A stretch of 64,000 nucleotides of DNA. Origin: Bacteroidales bacterium. Its GTDB lineage: Bacteria; Bacteroidota; Bacteroidia; Bacteroidales; UBA932. The notes below the pieces were generated by a model that was not told the origin of the DNA, made no database searches, and saw only the letters and a list, made by a program, of their open reading frames with translations. The position numbers and the translations under genes were made by a program. Positions within the stretch are counted from its first letter, which is position 1; each line of letters begins with the position of its first letter. This document shows, one piece after another, positions 1 to 8,131 of this stretch. Location of the stretch: positions 17,959-81,958 of the forward strand of contig JAQUBZ010000007.1 of the NCBI GenBank assembly GCA_028686425.1. Reading direction: 5' to 3'.

Positions 1-66
1 GCCTGCTGTAAAGACTGCATCGGTGCGGTCAGCATAATAGCCATAAATGATAAGGAGGATGAATGA
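1..66 (+). CDS. HipA N-terminal-domain protein (HipS-like), 3' end only
   Basis: Only the last 21 codons lie in the window. They read ACCKDCIGAVSIIAI and end in an acidic tail before TGA at 64-66. The CCKDCIGAV stretch matches the end of the short stand-alone HipA N-terminal domain proteins that precede HipA kinases in Bacteroidales. The stop overlaps the next start as ATGA, so the two genes should be translationally coupled. In tripartite HipBST systems the short protein restrains the kinase; that role is inferred here. Identity rests on a very short tail. Confidence 0.65.
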   Translation, partial: ACCKDCIGAVSIIAINDKEDE

Positions 67-1004
67 TGTGTAAACGATGCTTGTTTTGCTACGAACCGCT
101 GTCCGAAAGCGAAGTTGATTATCATCCCAAATGTAGCAGGAAGATATTCGGATCGTCGGTGGCCCCGATTCTACCCTATCAGAAAAAGGATATCCAAAGC
201 CTTGCAGAGCAGGTGATTCGTACACGGACTACGCTTACCGGCGTTCAGCCGAAATTGTCTCTCGATTTTGACCGAGTAAGCCGTTCTCCCAAACGATTTA
301 CCATCGTGGGATTATGGGGACGCTATATATTGAAGCCTCAGACAGAGTTGTACCCAATGCTACCTGAAGTGGAAGATTTAACGATGCATTTGGCGGAAAC
401 AGCCAAGATAGAAACGGTGCCTCATTCCTTGATACGCTTCAGTGATGGTGAGATTTGCTACATCACACAAAGGATAGACAGGACGGCAGATGGCGTAAAA
501 CTTCCGATGGAAGATATGTGCCAGCTCTCTGAACGTATGACTGAAGATAAATACAAAGGCTCGCATGAACGCATTGCAAAAAGCATTTCACAGTTCAGTA
601 CGGTGCCACGTCTCGATATCGTAAAGTACTGGGAGCAAGTGGTCTTCTCGTGGATAGTAGGGAACGCCGACATGCATCTGAAAAACTATTCTCTCTACGC
701 CCCCGATGGGAAGAACTATTTGCTCACACCTGCGTATGACTTGTTATCGACAGCCTTGGTTATGCCTCAAGATTCTGAAGAATTGGCATTGACCCTTTGT
801 GGGAAAAAGCGGAAATTATCTCGTGAACATTTCGAAGCGGGAATGCTACAATCAGGACTGAATGCAAAAGTCTGCGATAACATCTTCTCGAAATTCATAA
901 AGAGCGCCGACCAATGGATGGAGCTTATCAAAATCAGTTTCTTGACACAAGAGATGAAAGAGAACTATGCGCATATAATCAGCACTCACCTTGCAAAGCT
1001 GTAA
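63..1004 (+). CDS. HipA-family serine/threonine kinase, C-terminal-domain type (HipT-like)
   Basis: A 313-residue HipA kinase without the N-terminal subdomain, which sits in the preceding gene. Residues 57-67 (TLTGVQPKLSL) are the HipA glycine-rich loop. GNADMHLKNYS at 200-210 holds the catalytic-loop Asp (D203) and Asn. TPAYDLLS at 222-229 holds the metal-binding Asp (D226). An N-terminal knuckle with C3, C6, C9, H21 and C24 could bind zinc. HipA and HipT kinases phosphorylate aminoacyl-tRNA synthetases and cause growth arrest; the target here is unknown. The start is ATGATG in the overlap with the upstream stop. All core kinase residues look intact. The HTH antitoxin HipB, if present, would lie upstream of the window. 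Confidence 0.9.
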   Translation: MMCKRCLFCYEPLSESEVDYHPKCSRKIFGSSVAPILPYQKKDIQSLAEQVIRTRTTLTGVQPKLSLDFDRVSRSPKRFTIVGLWGRYILKPQTELYPMLPEVEDLTMHLAETAKIETVPHSLIRFSDGEICYITQRIDRTADGVKLPMEDMCQLSERMTEDKYKGSHERIAKSISQFSTVPRLDIVKYWEQVVFSWIVGNADMHLKNYSLYAPDGKNYLLTPAYDLLSTALVMPQDSEELALTLCGKKRKLSREHFEAGMLQSGLNAKVCDNIFSKFIKSADQWMELIKISFLTQEMKENYAHIISTHLAKL

Positions 1005-1066
1005 TTCAGGAACGATTGTTGACCCAAAATGGTGAATTAACTTTGTGAAAATTCGGGGAAACAAAG

Positions 1067-1435
1067 TTACCGACTACATTCAAGATTGGTCAGATTGCCC
1101 AGGCTATACGATAGTTCTCCCTCAATGTGATTGTTATCCAAAGATAATTGTCTCAAAGATCTCAGTTTGTATAATGATTCCGGAATTGTACCCTCCAACT
1201 GATTATTATCAAGCATAAGATATTGTAAATTAGACAATTAGCCTATCTTGGAAGGGATATTCTCCGACAAACTGTTGGGCTGCAGAGACAGATTATTTTG
1301 AGTGAGCCAGATGTTCTCATTTTCATAGCGCATTTCTACACTATCTTTGTCATCGCCGGATGCAGCAACAAAAGTCAAATATTCAGCGGCAGAAGAGCGG
1401 ATTTTAATGACATTAGTGTTTTTCTCTTTTTTCAT
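1067..1435 (-). pseudogene. RhuM N-terminus joined to leucine-rich repeats, interrupted by a stop
   Basis: From ATG at 1435 the first roughly 47 codons read like the N-terminus of Bacteroides RhuM virulence proteins (KIRSSAAEYLTF, then ENIWLTQ). The frame then turns directly into leucine-rich repeats of the LxxNxLxGxIPxxL type (NNLSLQPNSLSENIPSKIG). It meets TAA at 1238-1240. The same frame resumes for two more repeats (LSNLQYLMLDNNQLEG and LRQLSLDNNHIEG) and ends at TAA 1067-1069. The stop sits where the repeat consensus expects a polar residue, so one substitution would restore the frame. RhuM's remaining domains are absent. It reads as a recombination product or decayed gene. Confidence 0.6.
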
Positions 1436-1655
1436 AGCTCAATATCTTTAATTATTGCCAACAGGGAAAAACAGAATAAGAGCTTTCTCATAAAAATTGT
1501 TTTAGATTAGCTCACAAATATAAGTAAAATCTTGTTATTCAAACATTGCATCATCAAATCTCACGAGAAATCTCCGTTCGCTATCTCAAAATATTTATTA
1601 AAACTCCACCCCATTGGGGCAAAGCTCAACTATCAATTGTTCCAGTGATTGTGAT

Positions 1656-2279
1656 TTATTCTTTCCCATATTGTAATTCATCTTCTTTAACTTCTACAAC
1701 TTCATCCTCGCTGTCCGGATAGCGTTTACGCTTGACGGTGTGTTTTATTTTGCCGATGATAAAATTGATTTCCACTGAGGTCTCTGTTTCTTCAGGGCGC
1801 AATTCGGGCAATACTATGTCGGAAAGAGCAGCTGAGAAACGACTCATCAGCGATTGCTTCTTTTCAGGATTGTTTTCTCGATTCAGTGCAACCAAATTCC
1901 GTTGGAGTTCACGTACTTCGGCATAAGTCTCTATGATCTCCAATGTGGCTTCAACAGCTCGTTTCCCTTTTAGTATAGTAGCCAGCATGTAAAGTCCTTT
2001 TTCTGTAAATGCCTTTGGTGTATAGCGTGTGCCACCATGATGAAAACTTGAGGTCAAAAATTTTGACCTCAAGTTGGCAAATTCTTGTTGGTCAAGATTT
2101 AAGATATATCCTTGTGGAAATTTTTCAGGATTGTTGCGTACTGCCTGATTAATCTCTTTTGTGGCTACTCCGTAGATTTGGGCCACGTCACAGTCAAGCA
2201 GTACAGGTTGATTGCGTATGATGACAATCTTATCTTCCACTTTTAGTGGATGATATTCTGATTGTTCTAGTGATTTCAT
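1656..2279 (-). CDS. ORF6N-domain protein
   Basis: A 207-residue protein with an N-terminal ORF6N domain at about residues 14-103: VEDKIVIIRNQPVLLDCDVA, then a Phe-Pro segment (EKFPQGYILNL), then FTEKGLYMLATIL. ORF6N is a DNA-binding-associated domain of phage antirepressor (KilA-N-like) relatives and is common in Bacteroides mobile DNA and restriction-modification loci. Residues from about 115 are helical and charged and probably form a coiled coil. The gene looks full length, unlike its neighbours. It follows the DUF1016 fragment by 37 nt and is probably transcribed with it from the promoter at 2668-2675. No specific function can be given. Confidence 0.85.
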   Translation of the reverse strand: MKSLEQSEYHPLKVEDKIVIIRNQPVLLDCDVAQIYGVATKEINQAVRNNPEKFPQGYILNLDQQEFANLRSKFLTSSFHHGGTRYTPKAFTEKGLYMLATILKGKRAVEATLEIIETYAEVRELQRNLVALNRENNPEKKQSLMSRFSAALSDIVLPELRPEETETSVEINFIIGKIKHTVKRKRYPDSEDEVVEVKEDELQYGKE

Positions 2280-2316
2280 AGTGTATTCTCCTTGTCATTA
2301 ATATCAAACATTAATC

Positions 2317-2523
2317 TTACTCTTTTTTGATGTCTCTTGCCAGATTATTGACGAATCGGTTACCATATTTTACGTTTTGAGAAATCGCCTTTCCTATATT
2401 CCAATACAGAATAATCTGTTCTTGGTTAACACTCAGCACAGCTCTATATTGGGCGTTTCTTATCTGCTGCTTGATGTTGTTCAGTACCTCAAAATATTCA
2501 TTATTGTTAATCATCATGTTCAT
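2317..2523 (-). pseudogene. DUF1016 (YhcG) N-terminal fragment
   Basis: Sixty-eight codons match the start of DUF1016/YhcG proteins: an N-terminal segment with NNEYFEVLNNIKQQIRNAQY, the core LYWNIGKAISQN, then YGNRFVNNLARDIKKE. Complete family members are over 300 residues and carry a PD-(D/E)xK nuclease-like domain after this region. Here the frame stops right after the first helical domain, and the ORF6N gene starts 37 nt later. The nuclease part is therefore missing. The start codon lies inside the preceding 42-codon ORF in another frame. It could still express a short protein, but nothing indicates function. Confidence 0.7.
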
Positions 2524-2635
2524 CGTCTCCTTCTAAATCTTTAAATATTGCATCAATGGCAGTGCGAAACTCATTTTTACGAGCCGTTTTCCATATCAGG
2601 CCTTTAAATTCATTTTTTAATTGTTCGTTTGTCAT
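2507..2635 (-). CDS. Small ORF (42 aa) heading the decayed minus-strand cluster
   Basis: From ATG at 2635 a 42-codon frame runs to TAA at 2507-2509 and overlaps the next ORF by 17 nt. It begins MTNEQLKNEFKGLIWKTARK and ends in an acidic His/Asp-rich tail. A TAACTTTG element lies 33 nt upstream. I do not recognise a family. Because the neighbours are truncated, it may be a leftover of a larger restriction-modification gene. Confidence 0.4.
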   Translation of the reverse strand: MTNEQLKNEFKGLIWKTARKNEFRTAIDAIFKDLEGDDEHDD

Positions 2636-2667
2636 TTTTTAATTCTGTTTTGCTTTTATTCAATCTT

Positions 2668-2675
2668 CAAAGTTA
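2668..2675 (-). promoter_or_regulatory. TAnnTTTG promoter element for the minus-strand remnant cluster
   Basis: Read on minus this is TAACTTTG, matching the Bacteroidota -7 consensus TAnnTTTG. It lies 33 nt before the ATG of the 42-codon ORF and points away from the fimbrial cassette. Confidence 0.5.
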
Positions 2676-2775
2676 AGCAAATTTATCTCTTTGTGATTAA
2701 TATGTCTTTAGCGAACATATCTCTTCGTAAAATTACATATCATTAAGTGAAATTTATTTTGTCAATGTTTTTTAT

Positions 2776-2783
2776 TATCTTTG
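2776..2783 (+). promoter_or_regulatory. TAnnTTTG promoter element for the fimbrial cassette
   Basis: TATCTTTG, a match to the Bacteroidota -7 consensus, lies 34 nt before the DUF3575 start. It is the only good match in the 180 nt upstream of the cassette. I see no inverted repeats around it that would suggest an invertible promoter. Confidence 0.5.
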
Positions 2784-2817
2784 GATTTGGTTATTAATAA
2801 TCGGATTACACTTTGTT

Positions 2818-3417
2818 ATGAAAAAAATAATATTAACAGTTGTCATGCTGTCTGCCATATTATTCACGGCAGCAGGACAGACAACTCGGCATGAGTCGCA
2901 TTTTGCACTACGTGCCAATATGCTCAGATGGGTGACACTCACTACAGACATGGGGCTTGAATGGAATATATGCAATCACTGGAGTGTGGTTGCCAACGGG
3001 TCTTGGACCTCTTGGAAATGGAAAGGCGTTGATCGCCGTTACGCATTATGGGAGGTTTCTCCCGAGGTACGTTATTATTTTTCAAACTCCGGAATAGGCT
3101 CAAAATACAATTCTGCCCGTAGTCACGGTCAACTTCCATTTTACGTCGGACTCCAATACAAACAAGGCTCTTTCAATTACAAATTGTCTCAGACAGGGAA
3201 ACAGGGAGATATACTTGGAGGCGGTGTGGTATTAGGATATATGCTGCCGTTGAACAGATCTCTGAGCATTGATTTCAAATTGGGGGCAGGATGCCTTCTC
3301 GCGGACTTCGATACTTACAATACTGCCGGCTCTGTCAGGGTAAGAGACGAAAGTTATTCCAAGAGCGTATGGGGAATAACCGATTGGGGCGTTACTTTGG
3401 TATGGATACTAAAATAG
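2818..3417 (+). CDS. DUF3575 outer-membrane beta-barrel protein
   Basis: A 199-residue protein with a Sec signal peptide at about 1-20 (cleavage near AAGQ). The rest is alternating beta-strand sequence rich in Trp, Tyr and Gly, with the family hallmarks LRANMLRW, GLEWNICNHWSV, WEVSPEVRYYF and YVGLQYKQG. These match DUF3575, proteins often encoded beside fimbrillin genes in Bacteroidales and predicted to be outer-membrane barrels. It opens a co-directional run of seven genes with small gaps (13 nt to the next). A role in surface display or assembly of the fimbrial subunits downstream is inferred from position only. Confidence 0.85.
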   Translation: MKKIILTVVMLSAILFTAAGQTTRHESHFALRANMLRWVTLTTDMGLEWNICNHWSVVANGSWTSWKWKGVDRRYALWEVSPEVRYYFSNSGIGSKYNSARSHGQLPFYVGLQYKQGSFNYKLSQTGKQGDILGGGVVLGYMLPLNRSLSIDFKLGAGCLLADFDTYNTAGSVRVRDESYSKSVWGITDWGVTLVWILK

Positions 3418-3430
3418 AGAGGAACTGACT

Positions 3431-4351
3431 ATGACTACTAAAATATACAGAATTATACTGTGTATAGCAATATCGACCGTCATCTTAATCACATCAGGAT
3501 GCGTAAAGGATACACTATACAACACGCCTCACCCCGATCAGGCGGCTCTTGAAGTAACCACTGATTGGAGCGGCATCTCAAAAGATGCGGTTGTCCCCGG
3601 TACTTACATGATAAGGGTGGGAGAAGAGATTCAGACGGTAAGCGGAGAGAAAAATGTATTCCGGTCACTTCTCGACCCCGGACATTATAACCTGCTTATC
3701 TATAACAAGCCCAACGGAATAACAATAAGCGACATCACCGCAACCGTCAACACTCTTGTCAACGGCACTCTGGACCCCAACCCCGGTTTTCTGTTTTCAG
3801 GATATAATGAATTTGACACGCCTGTGGACGATACCCTAAAGGTCAAAATGCCCATGAATCAGCATATCCGCTCACTGAACATGGAATTAAAGCTCACTCC
3901 TGAAGATGCTCTTCGTCTTAAAAGGACAACGGCTGTTTTGTCCGGCATCGCATCATCGGTAGATCTGATTACAGGCAAGATTGTTTCAACTAAAGGCAAA
4001 TTGATTATCCCGATGTTCACTCTCAATACCGAATCTTCGGGAGCGAGTGAAGTAGTACACTCCGGAGTTGTTTCAGACTATACCATGGGAAATCCTGTAT
4101 TGGCAGCTTCTCTCAGAATTTTTGGGATCATGTCAGGTGAAAAACAAGAACTGACTCTGAATGTAACTTTGACGAATAATACGGTTCACACCATAAAAAC
4201 CGACCTGACCGACTATCTCAAGAACTTCGGCAGCGGAGAAATTGAGCCTCTGGTGCTGGATGCCACGCTGACACTTCCTGTAGAGGCAGGAATCGAGGTG
4301 ACTATCTCCGATTGGAATATCGTAAATAACGGCATCATTATTATTAACTGA
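3431..4351 (+). CDS. DUF5119 lipoprotein, probable minor or anchor subunit of a fimbria
   Basis: A 306-residue lipoprotein: N-terminal helix, then lipobox TSGC with C24 as the lipidated Cys. The mature start CVKDTLYNTPHPDQA followed by TTDWSG is the DUF5119 signature. The pattern DPGHYNLLIYNKPNGITIS and the C-terminal strand ISDWNIVNNG resemble Mfa2/FimB-type subunits that cap or anchor type V pili in Bacteroidales. It sits between the DUF3575 gene and five fimbrillin genes, in the usual place for the anchor gene. The anchor role is inferred. Confidence 0.8.
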   Translation: MTTKIYRIILCIAISTVILITSGCVKDTLYNTPHPDQAALEVTTDWSGISKDAVVPGTYMIRVGEEIQTVSGEKNVFRSLLDPGHYNLLIYNKPNGITISDITATVNTLVNGTLDPNPGFLFSGYNEFDTPVDDTLKVKMPMNQHIRSLNMELKLTPEDALRLKRTTAVLSGIASSVDLITGKIVSTKGKLIIPMFTLNTESSGASEVVHSGVVSDYTMGNPVLAASLRIFGIMSGEKQELTLNVTLTNNTVHTIKTDLTDYLKNFGSGEIEPLVLDATLTLPVEAGIEVTISDWNIVNNGIIIIN

Positions 4352-4410
4352 TTATCAGCATATTATATCATAGTTATCAATAGTGCGAATAATAATTAAA
4401 ATAACATAAC

Positions 4411-5331
4411 ATGAAAATGAGTATCAAACATTCGTCAAATCTGTTGTCAGGCTCGGCACTGCTATCCGCTCTGCTGTTATTTGCCGGATGTAACAGTACA
4501 GACGGGCCGGCAACACCGCAAGAACAACGTACTGCCATTCAGGTAAGTAGCGGTATTCAAACCAAAGCATACGACAACAAATGGGAAGAGAATGACGCCA
4601 TTGGTGTATTTATGCTTAATGGCAACACACTTGAACAGGAAAATAACAAATATACAACAATCGGTAGCACAGGCACTTTCAGTGCGGATGCGACCAATAC
4701 TATTTATTTTCCCATAGATGGAACAAGACGTGATTTTGTGGCATACTATCCTTATCAGAGCCTTTCCCAAGGAGCGACAACGTTAACCTTATCCGTTAAT
4801 GACCAGTACTCTCAAAAAAAGATCGATTTGATGGGATGCTCCAAAGTGACCGGAAAGCACAAGAACGATCCTAAAGTCAATTTTGCATTCAATCACAAGT
4901 TAGTGAAAATTGTAATGACCATTGAGCCTGAGTATCCTTCACTCACAAGGGCAGATCTTCAATCGATGAAAGTGGAAATCACAAACCAGCAGTTAAAGGG
5001 AACATACAATGTATTGAAAGGTGGCGATGTGACTGTTGATAAGGTATCCGATCCTGCCGACATCACTCTGCGAACTACCGCAGACGGTACATTTTCAGAA
5101 GGAATTATACTTCCCAATACTTCCACTGCAGGTATGCAGCTTCGCTTTACACTCAGGAACGGCATGGTCTTCACATGGATTATCAGTACTGCTCCATCGT
5201 CAAAACGCTACGAAGCCGGCAACAAATACATCTACAGCATCACTTTGAAAAGGACTGCTTTGGAAGTTACTTCAACCATAACCAATTGGGGCAGCGGGAA
5301 CGGAAACGGCGAATCGGGAAGCGCCGAATAA
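4411..5331 (+). CDS. Fimbrillin family lipoprotein 1
   Basis: A 306-residue Mfa-like fimbrillin. The lipobox is FAGC with C27 lipidated. TKA at 51-53 is followed by KWEENDAIGVFML, the typical start of the fimbrillin domain, and fits a trypsin-like processing site after Lys as in type V pilins. Other hallmarks are AYYPYQ, FAFNHKLVKIVMTI near the middle and AGNKYIYSITL before a terminal strand TITNWGSG. It is the first of five tandem paralogues and starts 59 nt after the DUF5119 stop, the longest gap in the cassette. Type V pilins reach the surface as lipoproteins and polymerise after proteolysis; this is family knowledge, not shown here. Confidence 0.88.
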   Translation: MKMSIKHSSNLLSGSALLSALLLFAGCNSTDGPATPQEQRTAIQVSSGIQTKAYDNKWEENDAIGVFMLNGNTLEQENNKYTTIGSTGTFSADATNTIYFPIDGTRRDFVAYYPYQSLSQGATTLTLSVNDQYSQKKIDLMGCSKVTGKHKNDPKVNFAFNHKLVKIVMTIEPEYPSLTRADLQSMKVEITNQQLKGTYNVLKGGDVTVDKVSDPADITLRTTADGTFSEGIILPNTSTAGMQLRFTLRNGMVFTWIISTAPSSKRYEAGNKYIYSITLKRTALEVTSTITNWGSGNGNGESGSAE

Positions 5332-5350
5332 ACCATTAAACAATAACGAC

Positions 5351-6256
5351 ATGAAAGCAAATATTATATTATGTATTGCAGCTCTCACGCTGATAGCTGT
5401 CGGTTGCAACAAAATAGAAAATACCAATGAACGCGTAGCTGTCGAATTCAGTGCATCGCTCTCGGCAGACGTATCTCAAACCAAAGCTGTGGACTACACA
5501 TGGTCGGTTAACGACTCCATTGGAATTTATATGGTGACTGCCGGACAAGCTTTTACAGGAGCCAATATAGTGGACAATAAAGCCAATATCCGTTATATAG
5601 TGGATCCAAGCCGAATCAACGGCTTCAAACCGGACGGCACACCCATATTCTATCCCATGGATAACAGCAGAGTAGATTTTTATTCATATTATCCTCAAGG
5701 TTATGTGACGTATGACCAATACCACCACTTCGTCTATCCTATCAATGTGGCTTCACAGAGCAATCAGGAAGCGCTCGACTTCATGTATTCCAATAATGTA
5801 AAAAGCAAAAACAAGATAGACAAGGGAGTTGCTCTTTCATTTGAACACAAACTCTGCAAAATAATTCTGAACGTACAGGGAGGAAGTGGTGTTTCTGCCG
5901 AAAGCTTGAGCAATCTTACCGTACAAGTAAAGGCACAGAACACTAAAAACACATTCAATCTGACCACAGGAGCTTTAAAAGATGCCGGTACACCTGCCGA
6001 CATACTGCTTTATAAAAAGCCGGATGTCCATGTATATGAAGCAATTTTACTGCCTGACACTGCTACGGAACGCACTTTTGAATTTAATCTGAACAATACG
6101 GTCGATGCACCCTTCAGCTGGGTAATGAACAAATCTCTCGAATCCGGCAAAAAATACATTTACAATATCACTCTTAATCGCACCGGAATTGTAGTGACGG
6201 GAAGCATCACTCCGTGGATTCCCGAAAATGGAGGAAATATCAATGTACAACGTTAA
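5351..6256 (+). CDS. Fimbrillin family lipoprotein 2
   Basis: A 301-residue paralogue of the preceding gene. Lipobox AVGC gives lipidated C19. TKA at 44-46 precedes YTWSVNDSIGIYMV, then YSYYPQG, LSFEHKLCKIILNV and SGKKYIYNITL. The C-terminal strand SITPWIPENGG is present. The gap to the upstream gene is 19 nt and to the next gene 12 nt, so the genes form one operon. It is closest in layout to paralogue 1, which suggests local duplication followed by strong divergence. Confidence 0.88.
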   Translation: MKANIILCIAALTLIAVGCNKIENTNERVAVEFSASLSADVSQTKAVDYTWSVNDSIGIYMVTAGQAFTGANIVDNKANIRYIVDPSRINGFKPDGTPIFYPMDNSRVDFYSYYPQGYVTYDQYHHFVYPINVASQSNQEALDFMYSNNVKSKNKIDKGVALSFEHKLCKIILNVQGGSGVSAESLSNLTVQVKAQNTKNTFNLTTGALKDAGTPADILLYKKPDVHVYEAILLPDTATERTFEFNLNNTVDAPFSWVMNKSLESGKKYIYNITLNRTGIVVTGSITPWIPENGGNINVQR

Positions 6257-6268
6257 ATCTTAAATACC

Positions 6269-7165
6269 ATGAAAACATCAAAAATAATAATATCTGCAAT
6301 CCTGATACTCATTGGTGTTGCAGCATGTACAAAAGAAGGGGGCCGTCAGGAAATTACATTCAGCAACGGAATGTATGCAAGTGAGATAACTCGTGCAGAA
6401 AACACTTTGCTGAACAGCTATTTCGATACAGGAGACCGGATTGGGATATTCATTAAAGAGAATGCATCCGGAACTCCCGGCACGACATATACTCAACCTC
6501 TGATTTATACCGCAGGAGCAAATGGAGCAATGAATCCTCCTTCGTCTCAATATTTTCCACAAAGTGGGAATGGGATAAGTGTATATGCCGTCTATCCCTC
6601 ATCGGCAGCATCCACTGCAGCAATCACTACATTTAGCATCAATGCAAACCAGACCACGGATACCGGTTATAAAGCAAGCGACCTGATATATTGTGCAAAG
6701 CAGAATTTTACCAGAACCAGCAACACTATACCGCTCGTCTTCCGCCATCTACTCTCCAAAATTACCATTACTCTGCAGGCAGGAGATGGGATCTATACGG
6801 AAGATCTTCAAAATGCCAAAGTCGATCTTATGAACATTCTGCCAAGCACGAATTTCACTCCGGTTACGGGAGCAATTTCGGCTGCTACGGGGGCAGTCAC
6901 AACTGTAAACGTAAAGGGCGCTACCACTGCATCCTTACAGAACAGTGTTATTATCATCCCTCAAACTTTGGAAAATAATTTCATAAGGGTGACCTTATCA
7001 GGTGGCTTGGAAATGAATTCAATATTCGACACACAGACAGTTACATTCGGCCCTGCTACTGCCTACTCATATAATGTGACTGTTACAAAGAGCGATATTT
7101 CTATTAAATCTTCCATCTCCGCATGGACTAATGGAGGGACCATTTCAGGTAATGCAACATTGTAA
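6269..7165 (+). CDS. Fimbrillin family lipoprotein 3
   Basis: A 298-residue fimbrillin-family lipoprotein. Lipobox VAAC gives lipidated C20. TRA at 41-43 is a candidate Arg-specific processing site and is followed by YFDTGDRIGIFIK. The domain continues with VYAVYPSS, LVFRHLLSKITITL, a Thr/Ala-rich middle and TAYSYNVTV. The terminal strand is SISAWTNGG. It lies 5 nt upstream of paralogue 4. The high Thr/Ser content is typical of surface-exposed fimbrillins. Confidence 0.88.
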   Translation: MKTSKIIISAILILIGVAACTKEGGRQEITFSNGMYASEITRAENTLLNSYFDTGDRIGIFIKENASGTPGTTYTQPLIYTAGANGAMNPPSSQYFPQSGNGISVYAVYPSSAASTAAITTFSINANQTTDTGYKASDLIYCAKQNFTRTSNTIPLVFRHLLSKITITLQAGDGIYTEDLQNAKVDLMNILPSTNFTPVTGAISAATGAVTTVNVKGATTASLQNSVIIIPQTLENNFIRVTLSGGLEMNSIFDTQTVTFGPATAYSYNVTVTKSDISIKSSISAWTNGGTISGNATL

Positions 7166-7170
7166 TTAAT

Positions 7171-8118
7171 ATGAAACACTCAAATAAACATAATTTATAT
7201 TTGCCCTGTCTGACCATTTTGGCAGTTGCATTGATATGCGTGGCATGCAGCAAAGACGACACGGCCACGCTGCCTGACGGCAAATATCCCGTCACATTAA
7301 ACGCCATCGGACTGAACCCAACTCCGGTGACACGTGCCACGTCTGACGGTTCATGGACCACCGACGATGAGATAGCAATACAAGTGGGAGGCGGGTACGG
7401 TGTTAAAAAATATGTTCCCATTACTGCAGGACCCACAGTTACGCTGAATGCGGCAGCCGGGGTCACTCCGTTCTACTGGCAAAACCGCGATGACATCAAT
7501 GTTTCGGCATGGTATCTCGGCACAGGATACAATGCGACTCTGCCGACTTCATGGAGCGTACAAACCGATCAAAATATCGACGAAAGCTACCAAAAGAGTG
7601 ACTTCCTCTACGCAAGTGGTACTATTGATTTTGATGGTACGAAATCTCTCACTTTTTATCATCAGACGGCAAAAGTGGTAATAAACATCCGCAACTACGA
7701 TGTGGTGACAGATGCAGAGAAGATTGACTCCGTCAAAATCACATCTGTTTTGGATGGGAGCATAAGTGATAATGCAACTGAACACTACCGCTTGTGTGCA
7801 GATGGAGGCACTTATCGGACTATTTCCGCCAACAAGCTCGCAAGCCCCAACACAGGAGTAGTTTTTGAAGGGGCACCGGAAACGGCTCTTGCCAGCTTTC
7901 AGGCATTGGTTATTCCGCAAACTTTAAGTATTAACACTCCTATCGAGATAAAAATAAACGGGTATGACACTTTCAGCTTCACCCCTGTCGGAGAGTGGAA
8001 TGGCGGCAACGTATATACATACAATATTACAATAAAAGGCAGACAAGTCACGGTTAATACAAATACCGACATCGGCTGGATAACCGGCGGTAGCGGTACA
8101 GGCAGCGGGGAAATTTAA
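7171..8118 (+). CDS. Fimbrillin family lipoprotein 4
   Basis: A 315-residue fimbrillin-family lipoprotein. The signal has a longer N-region and lipobox CVAC with lipidated C26. LPDGKYPVTL at 35-44 and TRA at 54-56 precede SWTTDDEIAIQV. FYWQNRDDINVSAWY, LTFYHQTAKVVINI and GGNVYTYNITI are typical of the subgroup shared with paralogue 5. The C-terminus has DIGWITGGSGTGSG, corresponding to the conserved Trp strand. It probably represents a different pilin class from paralogues 1-3. Confidence 0.88.
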   Translation: MKHSNKHNLYLPCLTILAVALICVACSKDDTATLPDGKYPVTLNAIGLNPTPVTRATSDGSWTTDDEIAIQVGGGYGVKKYVPITAGPTVTLNAAAGVTPFYWQNRDDINVSAWYLGTGYNATLPTSWSVQTDQNIDESYQKSDFLYASGTIDFDGTKSLTFYHQTAKVVINIRNYDVVTDAEKIDSVKITSVLDGSISDNATEHYRLCADGGTYRTISANKLASPNTGVVFEGAPETALASFQALVIPQTLSINTPIEIKINGYDTFSFTPVGEWNGGNVYTYNITIKGRQVTVNTNTDIGWITGGSGTGSGEI

Positions 8119-8131
8119 CAATCAGATTGCA

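Noticed and set aside
852..1064. Minus-strand ORF at the end of the HipA-like gene
   Set aside because: It is mostly the antisense of the kinase C-terminus and has no recognisable motif.
2640..2817. Invertible promoter for phase variation of the fimbrial cassette
   Set aside because: I looked for flanking inverted repeats and an adjacent recombinase; only a short ATATGT/ACATAT palindrome is present.
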